DNA from: Prorocentrum cordatum
Lineage: Eukaryota; Sar; Dinophyceae; Prorocentrales; Prorocentraceae
Direction: 5' to 3'
Assembly (NCBI GenBank): GCA_963575745.1
Contig: CAUYUJ010006291.1
Location: 495,476 to 527,475 of the forward strand
DNA: 32,000 bases
Shown here: piece by piece, positions 10,401 to 17,626 of the stretch
Numbering within the stretch: the first letter of the stretch is position 1
Layout of the letters: every line of letters begins with the position of its first letter
Made by a program: the position numbers and the translations under genes
The notes under the pieces: generated by a model
Database searches by the model: none
Seen by the model: the letters and a program-made list of their open reading frames with translations, nothing else
What the model was told of the DNA's origin: nothing

Positions 10401-11078
10401 CTGGAAACTGCAAATGGTGACCGTACCGTCAACGAGCACTACGACATACGGCTACCCGAAGTTGGACTGCATAGTTCAGCCCTTGCTTCACCAGACTGCC
10501 CATCATTACTATCAGTTGGAAAATTGATTGAGGTTGATGGCTTTCGACAGCTTTGGGATCCTGAGCTGGGATACATGCTTCAGGATCCGGGGGGGCAATG
10601 GTATAAGATCCCAGTCAACAATCGAGTGCCAGAGTTACGACTCGACGACTTAACACGGATACCACCACCGCGTTTATGCACTTCGTCAGCACCCCGCCGT
10701 CGTCAGCGAAAGCGTTCATCCGCCCGCTGTAACGACACTTGTTGGTGCTGCAAAACTACAGAGCAACCAACCATTGCAGACGAGCTACGACCCCACATAG
10801 GGACCTGCCCCAAGAGACCACATGTCGGAGAGGGAGGAGGAGCACGGACCATCACGGTCGAAGAACCTCCCGACACAAGAACAGACGAGCCCAACGTGGA
10901 CACAACCACCGACTCGCCTACGTCTCAGACGCAGTGTTCTCCTCCACAATGCGGGGGGTTCGACATAGCTCAAGCAGACAACGACATACCGACAGAGACA
11001 CACACACGAACGCATCCAGACAACGATCGAGTTCACCCAACAGACAAAAGAAACCGATCGATCCGATGCATTACATGA
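7497..11078 (+). CDS. gag: Gag-protease polyprotein (Copia type)
   Basis: 1193 aa from the ATG at 7497, the first in-frame ATG after the LTR and PBS; the open frame extends further left into the LTR without ATG. Residues ~330-545 (nt 8481-9130) form a helical Gag core containing GRMLKGRQIYWHI. Three CCCH zinc fingers follow, starting at residues 550, 608 and 631 with spacings C-x7/8-C-x5-C-x3-H, so RNA binding is likely. Residues ~656-800 are rich in Arg-Ser and Arg-Gly, like an SR protein tail. The aspartic protease has its D-S-G at residues 940-942 (nt 10314) in WVLDSGSAHH, with a later LLSVGKL typical of Copia protease. A Pro/Thr/Asp-rich tail ends at TGA 11076-11078. Integrase continues in the -1 frame. 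This Gag layout (CCCH rather than CCHC knuckles) is one I associate with dinoflagellate Copia elements. Confidence 0.9.
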   Translation: MEPLRRMRRKGSIGASRPSSPAVRRLGDELESINADCVGVPDTPPSSRGPEARLAAELRRSAARGGTGEGVGTGRKEFHTPTFDPPSPSPSGAIPTASGESLTGLDTPGRFRANRRWTSGAGTPSPATVPVAEHVATFEELSRPVSAQPQTRHPKVSSDETPHTWSESQLVRAQPPWSPRPIRREQVEPAYCLSEAMRSPPCEQRLDRYPQRSRDTDEYTRQKVGQIQEDMTSWTNQLIDHTNDTNIHLRPAADPHRPTAASAEAPQASAGQQRRTSPGAASAAASAQTRHVSPVRTEPTIDGAPIPSQPVSAVSVHTTTPIKESDTVRVPVLPKITQLLEWQQRVRKNFGAASGRPSKAYAFLCVAEQPECTFEDLQDSGDFESIDCKLATALSDILSSDLRYQIRLIETREHKAGRMLKGRQIYWHILQSYKVTDVDDDLHDFERLKELRMRDEDLQRFITDWDALLLECREVPDPKILESLFRTQIRRHAWMKQDMYEYQRMEMSDPNRTYGWLRQRVLDILEIKQLENNQNKLRYEHETRSQVNVCAAWKKGNCRNGERCKALHTYSRDWKNNKSSRTSTAGGNPRRSMSTPANHKKPASRPFCFDFAKRNTCTRGDKCNYPHVAQCKDFAQNKCTKGDKCKYAHLAPGAKTPERSPSRPRTSSQDSRGRSPSRGSGSQRSSQRGGFRYASDSRQGRDNRRQYDRSRSTSRGSHDSRSQSRSRYGRSSRSTSRGRDNRGGGRGSPRGRDRSYGSDKGRGKRYPSRGSSRGSPNTRARSPANFRRSRRSDRSYVIRDKTLMANTKATATSTNIHRRIRFDVRNVDYYFHTRSGRARLDRWKELPNEGDIVKVPDPLPQKWWDDSAEALRECQKEAQLWYDELYDYRHNKESVATPIAIRKYDDTVKQSSKTAQTTTTTKQVDTPRSTAALTRSWVLDSGSAHHIQGKHELTQTESDRISIREEHILETANGDRTVNEHYDIRLPEVGLHSSALASPDCPSLLSVGKLIEVDGFRQLWDPELGYMLQDPGGQWYKIPVNNRVPELRLDDLTRIPPPRLCTSSAPRRRQRKRSSARCNDTCWCCKTTEQPTIADELRPHIGTCPKRPHVGEGGGARTITVEEPPDTRTDEPNVDTTTDSPTSQTQCSPPQCGGFDIAQADNDIPTETHTRTHPDNDRVHPTDKRNRSIRCIT

Positions 11079-12367
11079 CTCACAGCCCAAAACATCCTGA
11101 CTGTGAGATATGTTCTCGTACGATGGCACAGAATGCCCCGTGTAGACGACAGCGCAAACCACATCCACCGGCAGACCCCGCCGAAGAGGATAACGCCTAC
11201 GAAGCTTTTGTCCCGAAGAAGTTCGGTGAAGATCTAACTGCTGACCACATCGTACTGGCCAAAGACGATGCCGCGGACAAACATGGCGACAAATATGCAC
11301 TTGTTGTCCTTGACAGATATACTGGCATCTTCATGGCCTACCCAGCGCTACGCAAAGACGCAGCTACTACAAAGGCATCCTTTCAACAGTTCATCGCCGC
11401 GAACGATGAAGTGAAGCATATCTACACAGACAACTCTGGAGAGCTTCAGAAAGCCCGCCGCCAACTGGGATGGAGACACGACACGAGTACGCCACATCGT
11501 CCACAGACAAATGGACTGATTGAGCGCGTTGTCAAAATAGTCATTCTCGGTACCAGAGCTGTGTTACATATGTCTGGTCTGGGACACGAATGGTGGAAAG
11601 AGGCCATGCAAGCCTTTTGCTGTGGACACAACTTTGTGCATGCACCCACGGGCGTCGCTGCCCTCGACGAGGAGCATGCAGAAAAGACAGCTCATGAAAT
11701 AAGATTTGGCGAAAGCTTTCCTGGGCACTGCATGCCATTCGGTGCTCGGATATTTTGGAAATGCCTCAACCCCGAGATTAACAACGAGACTGCAAAGTTT
11801 AAAGAAAATACTCGGGAAGGGTTATCCATGGGATACCACTTACACTCTGGTGGACGATGGTCAGGTGACTACCTTGTTTCGGACACGGCTACATACGCCA
11901 AGAATCCTGATGGTGAGCTGTGTCATGTGCACAGAGTCAAAGACATCATCATCCCTGATGGCAAGTTCACCTACCCCGTGAAAGATGGTACTCTACGACA
12001 TTATAATCCTGAGGCACACGACGAGGTGAAGGCATCTATTTCTCGCCCCTTGGGTGAGAAGCCAATGCCTGATCCTCCACTTTCTTACCCTAAAGAATGG
12101 GATGATCCGTCTATGATGACAACGGAAGATAACGCTATTGATACCCAGGCATCGGCTTCTGAAGTTGCTGCACCAGCGCCGGAGCCAGACTACTGGGAAC
12201 AGCGTGGATATTGCGTCATCAGACACATTCGTACCCCAAGAAAGAAACTGTTCATCCCAACGGACGACGTCATGAATATACCAGTACCTGTTGACCAACT
12301 CGACGTGACACGAGATTTCAAAACGACTTCTACTTTCGAGGGCGAAAGTAACTTCCGAGATGTTTGA
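11039..12367 (+). CDS. Integrase part of pol
   Basis: The frame is -1 relative to gag-protease, with an overlap that ends at 11078; the left limit given is where sequence becomes integrase-like. A compact zinc-binding motif (MHYMTHSPKHPDCEIC, about 11066-11113) precedes the catalytic core. Catalytic acids are D in LTADH (11243), D in YTDNSGE (11429) and E in TNGLIE (11522). The TPHRPQTNG block before the last Glu is typical of Copia integrases. The last two acids are separated by 30 residues rather than the classical 35. The frame stops at TGA 12365-12367 but continues uninterrupted into the RT section in the same frame. It would process cDNA ends and insert them, making the 5-bp target duplication. 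Confidence 0.88.
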   Translation, partial: NRQKKPIDPMHYMTHSPKHPDCEICSRTMAQNAPCRRQRKPHPPADPAEEDNAYEAFVPKKFGEDLTADHIVLAKDDAADKHGDKYALVVLDRYTGIFMAYPALRKDAATTKASFQQFIAANDEVKHIYTDNSGELQKARRQLGWRHDTSTPHRPQTNGLIERVVKIVILGTRAVLHMSGLGHEWWKEAMQAFCCGHNFVHAPTGVAALDEEHAEKTAHEIRFGESFPGHCMPFGARIFWKCLNPEINNETAKFKENTREGLSMGYHLHSGGRWSGDYLVSDTATYAKNPDGELCHVHRVKDIIIPDGKFTYPVKDGTLRHYNPEAHDEVKASISRPLGEKPMPDPPLSYPKEWDDPSMMTTEDNAIDTQASASEVAAPAPEPDYWEQRGYCVIRHIRTPRKKLFIPTDDVMNIPVPVDQLDVTRDFKTTSTFEGESNFRDV

Positions 12368-14455
12368 GATGGTGTTAGCGCCAACGACCACAGGGAGTTA
12401 AGCGAGCCATGGACAGGCACGATTCAGTTCTATGAGCTTCCAAAAATAACGCCAGACGGCAAAATGGTGGTTCGTGGACGCGAGACACGTGTGCAGACTA
12501 CCACACGTCCTGATCATGTTCTTCCCGAGCATTGGAAAACACTTTCCCGTGGACAGCAAAAGAAAGAAATCGATTACGCCAACGACGTTAAACGAGCCCG
12601 TGAGATTCGTGATCGTGCTGCATTGAGAATGTGGACAAGACAGGATAAACAGGTCAACAATTTCCGTACTACTACATCAGGCGGACCCACATGGAATACT
12701 GTGGAACGACGGATTACATACGACACTGACAATGGCGACGTCATCCGCGACGAGAACGTCAAAGGCGTGACAAACAAAGAAATACTGTATGCCAAATTAC
12801 CTGGTGGGCCACGTGACATTACCACGGTACTATACTACCGTCATCTACCACAACAGCACGATGGAGAAGAACGTGCTTTGGTATTTGTGGATAATGAAGG
12901 AACCGACTTTGGGACTTTGAACCCGCTCATACGCAAGTTCACCCAGTCGGTAGCAATACCAACCATGCCACGCGAGATCAACTACATGCCGGCACACAGA
13001 GATAAAATACCAGATTCGACATGGTCACGCCCAGCATTAATTACCAGAAACCTGAGTAAGAAAGAAGTTGCCGCAGAACCACGTGCACAAGAAGCCCTAC
13101 GAAAAGAATACGAGAGATTGGAAAAGAAACAAACATGGATGTTGGAGACTGTTGCAGAAAAAGCTGATATTGAGTCACAAGCTATTCGCAATGGAACAAA
13201 GGTGCATTTCTTCAACATCTTGGAGTTATCTTCAGTCAAGCATGAGGAACTTCCTCCTGATCTACGTAAATTCAAGGGCAGAGTGGTGGTTCAGGGCAAT
13301 ACAGGCAAAGATGAAACTGGTTTGGCCGCCATATTCGCCGACGCCGCTTCCAGCGCTTCGCATATAGAGGCTTCCAAACTTTGCGATGCTACTGCGTTAT
13401 TACCGCAATATGCGGGAGAGCAAAGTGACGCACCTGGAGCTTACACGCAGACACTATTATACGGCGACGGACGAATTGATCCAGTTGATACTTGGATTAC
13501 TATACCAAAATGGCGACAACCGACATCATGGTCAAAATACAATAACCCAGTGTGCCGATTGCGACTGGCACTATACGGACACCCCCTCGCAGGTGTCTTT
13601 TGGGAACGAAAATGCCGTACTTGCTTGGAAAGCGTCGGTTTCGAGCCTATTTCAGGATGGGAATGCGTATGGAGACACAACAAACTGGGACTGATACTTT
13701 CAGTATATGTGGACGATTTTAAACTGGCCGGCCCAGCTCATAACCTACAGACTGGCTGGGATTATATTCGTAAAAGCGGTGTCGATTTGGATCCACCTAC
13801 TCCATACTCACAATATTTGGGTTGTGGACAACAAGCATATGATGTACCGCAGAGCATCTTCGACAAAAGAATGTCCACAATACGCCCTATGCTACCCATA
13901 CACAATGAAAAAGATTACAATACGGCAAAACACGTTCGTGGTATTCGACATGACGTGCTTGGTTTTGCAGATCAGTGCATTGAGCGGTACCTGGAATGCG
14001 CCTCCAAGCGCGCCCAGGGAACAGGGTCACGTCGGAAACGATCCGACTCGCCGAGGGCTTCGCGATCCAAATCGCCATCCTCCTCCGGGTCGGTCGCAAG
14101 ACCTACTAGTGTGCTCAACGCACGGACAAGATCATCCAGCCCAGCAAAATCGGTCGACACAACTTCTACCAATACCATGCCCGCCACATACCATGATCCA
14201 CCCGACGCAGAGACCCCTGGCATCGAGGACACCTCCTTCACTGAGTCCGACTATTCAGACGAGGGCGTTCTCGGCCAGGACGCGGCAAGTGTACTAATGC
14301 AGATCCTGTACTTGGCACGTTGCTGTCGTTTCGATCTTCTACATCCGGTATGTATGTTGGCCAGAGAAATTACCAAATGGAATACTACATGTGACAAACG
14401 TCTACATCGGTTGATATGCTACATCAAAACGACGCGTACACATTGCTTACACTGA
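12368..14455 (+). CDS. Reverse transcriptase part of pol
   Basis: This is the same frame as integrase after one TGA; sense sequence resumes immediately and the first ATG is at 12464. The RT core (about 13050-13830) shows DAPGAYTQ, LYGHPLAGVFWE (the Copia LYGL..A...W block) and the polymerase box YVDD at 13706-13717. A Ser/Arg-rich linker of roughly 100 residues (about 14000-14290) separates RT from the connection segment LMQILYLARCCRFDLLH, which matches the Copia stretch before RNase H. A second in-frame TGA at 14453-14455 is followed at once by RNase H in the same frame. The role is copying of the element RNA into cDNA. Confidence 0.9.
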   Translation, partial: DGVSANDHRELSEPWTGTIQFYELPKITPDGKMVVRGRETRVQTTTRPDHVLPEHWKTLSRGQQKKEIDYANDVKRAREIRDRAALRMWTRQDKQVNNFRTTTSGGPTWNTVERRITYDTDNGDVIRDENVKGVTNKEILYAKLPGGPRDITTVLYYRHLPQQHDGEERALVFVDNEGTDFGTLNPLIRKFTQSVAIPTMPREINYMPAHRDKIPDSTWSRPALITRNLSKKEVAAEPRAQEALRKEYERLEKKQTWMLETVAEKADIESQAIRNGTKVHFFNILELSSVKHEELPPDLRKFKGRVVVQGNTGKDETGLAAIFADAASSASHIEASKLCDATALLPQYAGEQSDAPGAYTQTLLYGDGRIDPVDTWITIPKWRQPTSWSKYNNPVCRLRLALYGHPLAGVFWERKCRTCLESVGFEPISGWECVWRHNKLGLILSVYVDDFKLAGPAHNLQTGWDYIRKSGVDLDPPTPYSQYLGCGQQAYDVPQSIFDKRMSTIRPMLPIHNEKDYNTAKHVRGIRHDVLGFADQCIERYLECASKRAQGTGSRRKRSDSPRASRSKSPSSSGSVARPTSVLNARTRSSSPAKSVDTTSTNTMPATYHDPPDAETPGIEDTSFTESDYSDEGVLGQDAASVLMQILYLARCCRFDLLHPVCMLAREITKWNTTCDKRLHRLICYIKTTRTHCLH

Positions 14456-14628
14456 TGGATAGGCGATTCGTCAGACAAGTTATCCATCATGTTGTTCACT
14501 GACGCCTCGTTCGCTGATTGCATTACATCCTCCAAATCCACTACCGGTGTTTTTGCTGCGCTTGTTGGACCCAATACGTTCTTTCCAGTCAACGCTGTAT
14601 GTAAGAAACAAACGGTTGTTTCACATCA
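14456..14628 (+). CDS. RNase H, N-terminal part (same frame as RT)
   Basis: Reading continues in the RT frame straight after TGA 14453-14455. It shows LFTDASFADC (first catalytic Asp, about 14501) and SSKSTTGVFAALVGP, then KKQTVVSH, all in the Copia RNase H order. At about 14621-14628 the homology jumps to another frame. The frame itself runs on to a stop at 14750-14752, but that tail is not RNase H-like. Confidence 0.8.
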
Positions 14629-15411
14629 TCTACTGAATCGGAGATCGTTGCTCTCGATTCCGCACTACGACTGGAAGGGTTACCACTACTATCATTCTGG
14701 GAAGCCGTGGTGGGAGTTGCCAAAACATGCAAAGAGAAGAATACATGCCTGAGTTGCCATCGACACGTTGACCCGACGATGTGTCCTACATTGGCAGCCA
14801 AAAAGAAGCGTAAACCATCGCCTCGCAAGGCACCCCCTACTCGGGGATCTTCTCCTAGCCGTAGGCAACTACCGCTAAACACGGATTTGCCTACGACTCC
14901 AAAGAGACGTACAATATCCCATGAAGGTACCGTACTACACGTGGATCCAGATCCAGCCCCAGAGATCAGTGCACCGAAAGTACGACTCATCGTCCTGGAG
15001 GATAACCAGGCCGTTATCAAAATTGTCCAGAAGGGACGTGCACCAGCGCTTCGTCATCTTCATCGTACTCATCGTATCAATCTGGATTGGATATGCGAAA
15101 CATGCCAAATTGAACACATCGAGCTTAAATATGTAGGAACAAAAGAGCAGATCGCAGATATGAGGACCAAACATTTCGAGACCAAGAAAGCAGACCTTTG
15201 GAAGGACCTCTTGGAACACTCGCTTATTTTTCCTGTTACTCCGATACAATGTCCGCCGATACGAGGGCCTCGGAGGCCCGACGGTTTACCTCATGAAGCG
15301 GAACCTCCTAAATTGAATGGATGCCCAGAAATATGCAAGATTGCTGACGGAAAAAGAAAGATGGGGCGAGGTAGGATCAGAATGCGGATTTCAGTGTGTT
15401 GGGCAAGCTAA
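14626..15411 (+). CDS. RNase H, C-terminal part, with a basic insertion
   Basis: From SSTESEIVALDSALRL (starting 14626) the RNase H match resumes in a frame shifted by -1, consistent with loss of one base near 14624. A segment of roughly 80 residues follows (about 14735-14975) with C-x2-C, AKKKRKPSPRK and a Ser/Arg-rich stretch, not usual in Copia RNase H. The fold then resumes with LEDNQAVIKI (catalytic Asp), HRTHRINLDWI and VGTKEQIADMRTKHF, the C-terminal Copia RNase H signature. Stop TAA 15409-15411. ORF3 overlaps the last 95 bases. Confidence 0.82.
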   Translation, partial: SSTESEIVALDSALRLEGLPLLSFWEAVVGVAKTCKEKNTCLSCHRHVDPTMCPTLAAKKKRKPSPRKAPPTRGSSPSRRQLPLNTDLPTTPKRRTISHEGTVLHVDPDPAPEISAPKVRLIVLEDNQAVIKIVQKGRAPALRHLHRTHRINLDWICETCQIEHIELKYVGTKEQIADMRTKHFETKKADLWKDLLEHSLIFPVTPIQCPPIRGPRRPDGLPHEAEPPKLNGCPEICKIADGKRKMGRGRIRMRISVCWAS

Positions 15412-17626
15412 CCATGAGGGACTATGTGCATGCATGTGCCACTATGGCGTACCAGCCGCAGATACTGCGTCGCGCACACCTCGTTCACGCGCACGTTCAC
15501 CGCACGGTAGACATCCTCGCCATCCTCCCTCACCTCAACGAGATGCAGAGAGAGTTAGGACATTGACTATTCGTTCACACCGCAGCAATTTTACGACTCG
15601 AGCTACAAAGCTCACAAGCATCCTGTTTGCCGCTTGCGAGGCGAACATAAGTGAGATCGGTTCTAATCCCGACCCCTCCATCCACGAGATGGATCAGGCA
15701 CAGCCGCTCAACCTCGTCGGCTGGCCCATCGGCTACGACAAGGAGTACGACCCGAACGCCAGGGACGATGACCGCGTGGGCTTCGCGTGCCACGCCCAAA
15801 CTGGTCGTCCTCGTGATCCCGAAGATGGTTACATATACATACATCAACGGCGTGCCGACCGGAGCGGAGAATTTGATCTTCGCGTACCCGACGAGTCTTC
15901 TATCCGTGAACTTGCCCGCTTCGCGTCCGTCGAGGCTAAGAAATGGGCCAGCACTGAGAGTGGATCCGTCGGCGGCAACGCCAGTAACGAGTACAACACG
16001 TTCACAGCTACGCCGTGGCTATCTTTCATGCGTGCTATGTGTACGATTCCCAGCCTTTTCAATCGTAATCCTTCAGTGCAAGATAGTGTTCGTGGACTAC
16101 ATGATCATTTGAATGCGACGATCCCAGGATCAGACCGCAAATGTCCACCATCAAACTTTACTACAATGATACTGAAGACGGAGTGGATGATGATGCACAA
16201 CGATTGGTCCAAAATTGGCAGTGCAGTTCTGGGACAATACACCGAGGACAGCGTTACGGATACGCAAAACTATTACAACAATGGTCTGAGTGCACCATCC
16301 GATGTATACCAGAATGGATTGGTAACGCCATGCTATGCTCCTAAAATTGATCGTGCAATGGCCAAGCTACCTACTCGTCCACCTGGCATCGCCAGGACAT
16401 CGGATACATCTGGGCACATCGGTCATATCGTCGAGGATAACTTGGTCACCAACACGAGAGCTTTTTCCGACCTTACCCAAACAAAGAAGTTCCGCCGCAA
16501 GCTTACTACATGGTTGACTGCGCGCGGAGGCTTTGGAAGTATCGGATCAAACTCCAAGACGGTGGCAACACCATCCGACCATCCGAATGGTTGGGTGGCG
16601 ATATTGGATGATCCACAAGAGACAGAGCGTACCTATCGTTGGACACCATACAACGAGGGCAACGACTTCTTCGGCGACGCTGCTGACCACATGGGTTCGA
16701 ATGATCCTGGCATGACTCCTGGCAATGAGGTTGACCCATTTGAGCTGGACCACGCAAAATACAGTGCTTTCTGTGGTGGTCGCTTGGTTTCTACCCTATT
16801 GTCAGACAATGGGTGGCACTCCCTCGTACACGAGGACTTGGGACTACTATTACATCATGCATTTGGGCCATCGGGTCATGCGTACAAATGGACCAACTTA
16901 TACACGGACTCAACATGGATCATGCATCCGAAGAAAGGGGCTAAGGGTGCAAAACGCAAGAAGTACCCCACTTTCGGCATCGACGAGCTCAACGCTGCCC
17001 AGAAGAGAATCGACCTCGCCAAAGCATCAAATACTGCTCTTGTACCGCTATTCATGCCGTGCCTTAACCGCGCGGAATACATGGGTGGCGCTACTCTCGA
17101 GCACCTGTCGACCATGATCCGCGACGACATCATGATGTGGGCATTCTCTTTTGGCAATTACAGGGAATGGTTCAGACAGAATGACACGCCGATCGGTCAA
17201 GATTGCGTTCTCTTGCCTGAAGCTGGTTATGAGGGCGTACGACACGGAATGGAGGAACTACGCAAGCAACGTTTCGAGAAAGAGGAAAGCCGTATCAACG
17301 CTCTTCTCAACAATCAGTTTGAGAATACTCTCGGGCAGCGCAATATGATCAGGAAGATCCGCGAAGCCAGAGGTCTCATGTTTCAAAGCGACAACGCTTC
17401 CATCAAGAAGTGGCGCGAGTTGAACGAGACCATCTGGGAATACTGGGCCAATGACTTCCCATCATCCATAAAACAAAGACACTATCACAGGGGACTCAAT
17501 GCCATGGTAGTATGGAGTGCGAACGACATCGCATGTGCTAATCCTGGACAGAACACCATCGACATGCGCCGACATCACAGTCGTGCTTCCTACCAACGTA
17601 CACGAGCTCCAAAAGATGGAATGTGA
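15317..17626 (+). CDS. ORF3, unknown protein downstream of pol
   Basis: 769 aa from ATG 15317, overlapping the pol tail by 95 bases in another frame. I do not recognise a family. The first ~40 residues contain a Cys cluster (ECGFQCVGQ...LCACMCHYG) that could bind zinc, followed by a Ser/Arg/Pro-rich stretch (RTPRSRARSPHGRHP). The rest has mixed, folded-protein composition rich in Trp, Asn and Asp with no evident transmembrane segment or signal peptide, so it is not obviously an env-like gene. A lysine-rich patch (KKGAKGAKRKK) lies near 16930-16970. The C-terminal hydrophobic strand AMVVWSANDIA lies just before the frame change into ORF4, and the two may once have been one protein. The final codons overlap the ORF4 ATG by 11 bases. 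Confidence 0.85.
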   Translation: MDAQKYARLLTEKERWGEVGSECGFQCVGQANHEGLCACMCHYGVPAADTASRTPRSRARSPHGRHPRHPPSPQRDAERVRTLTIRSHRSNFTTRATKLTSILFAACEANISEIGSNPDPSIHEMDQAQPLNLVGWPIGYDKEYDPNARDDDRVGFACHAQTGRPRDPEDGYIYIHQRRADRSGEFDLRVPDESSIRELARFASVEAKKWASTESGSVGGNASNEYNTFTATPWLSFMRAMCTIPSLFNRNPSVQDSVRGLHDHLNATIPGSDRKCPPSNFTTMILKTEWMMMHNDWSKIGSAVLGQYTEDSVTDTQNYYNNGLSAPSDVYQNGLVTPCYAPKIDRAMAKLPTRPPGIARTSDTSGHIGHIVEDNLVTNTRAFSDLTQTKKFRRKLTTWLTARGGFGSIGSNSKTVATPSDHPNGWVAILDDPQETERTYRWTPYNEGNDFFGDAADHMGSNDPGMTPGNEVDPFELDHAKYSAFCGGRLVSTLLSDNGWHSLVHEDLGLLLHHAFGPSGHAYKWTNLYTDSTWIMHPKKGAKGAKRKKYPTFGIDELNAAQKRIDLAKASNTALVPLFMPCLNRAEYMGGATLEHLSTMIRDDIMMWAFSFGNYREWFRQNDTPIGQDCVLLPEAGYEGVRHGMEELRKQRFEKEESRINALLNNQFENTLGQRNMIRKIREARGLMFQSDNASIKKWRELNETIWEYWANDFPSSIKQRHYHRGLNAMVVWSANDIACANPGQNTIDMRRHHSRASYQRTRAPKDGM

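Noticed and set aside
10739-11038. Left part of the integrase frame as a longer coding region
   Set aside because: Before about 11039 this frame is His/Arg/Thr-rich noise, while the gag-protease frame keeps protein-like sequence, so the upstream extension is not used.
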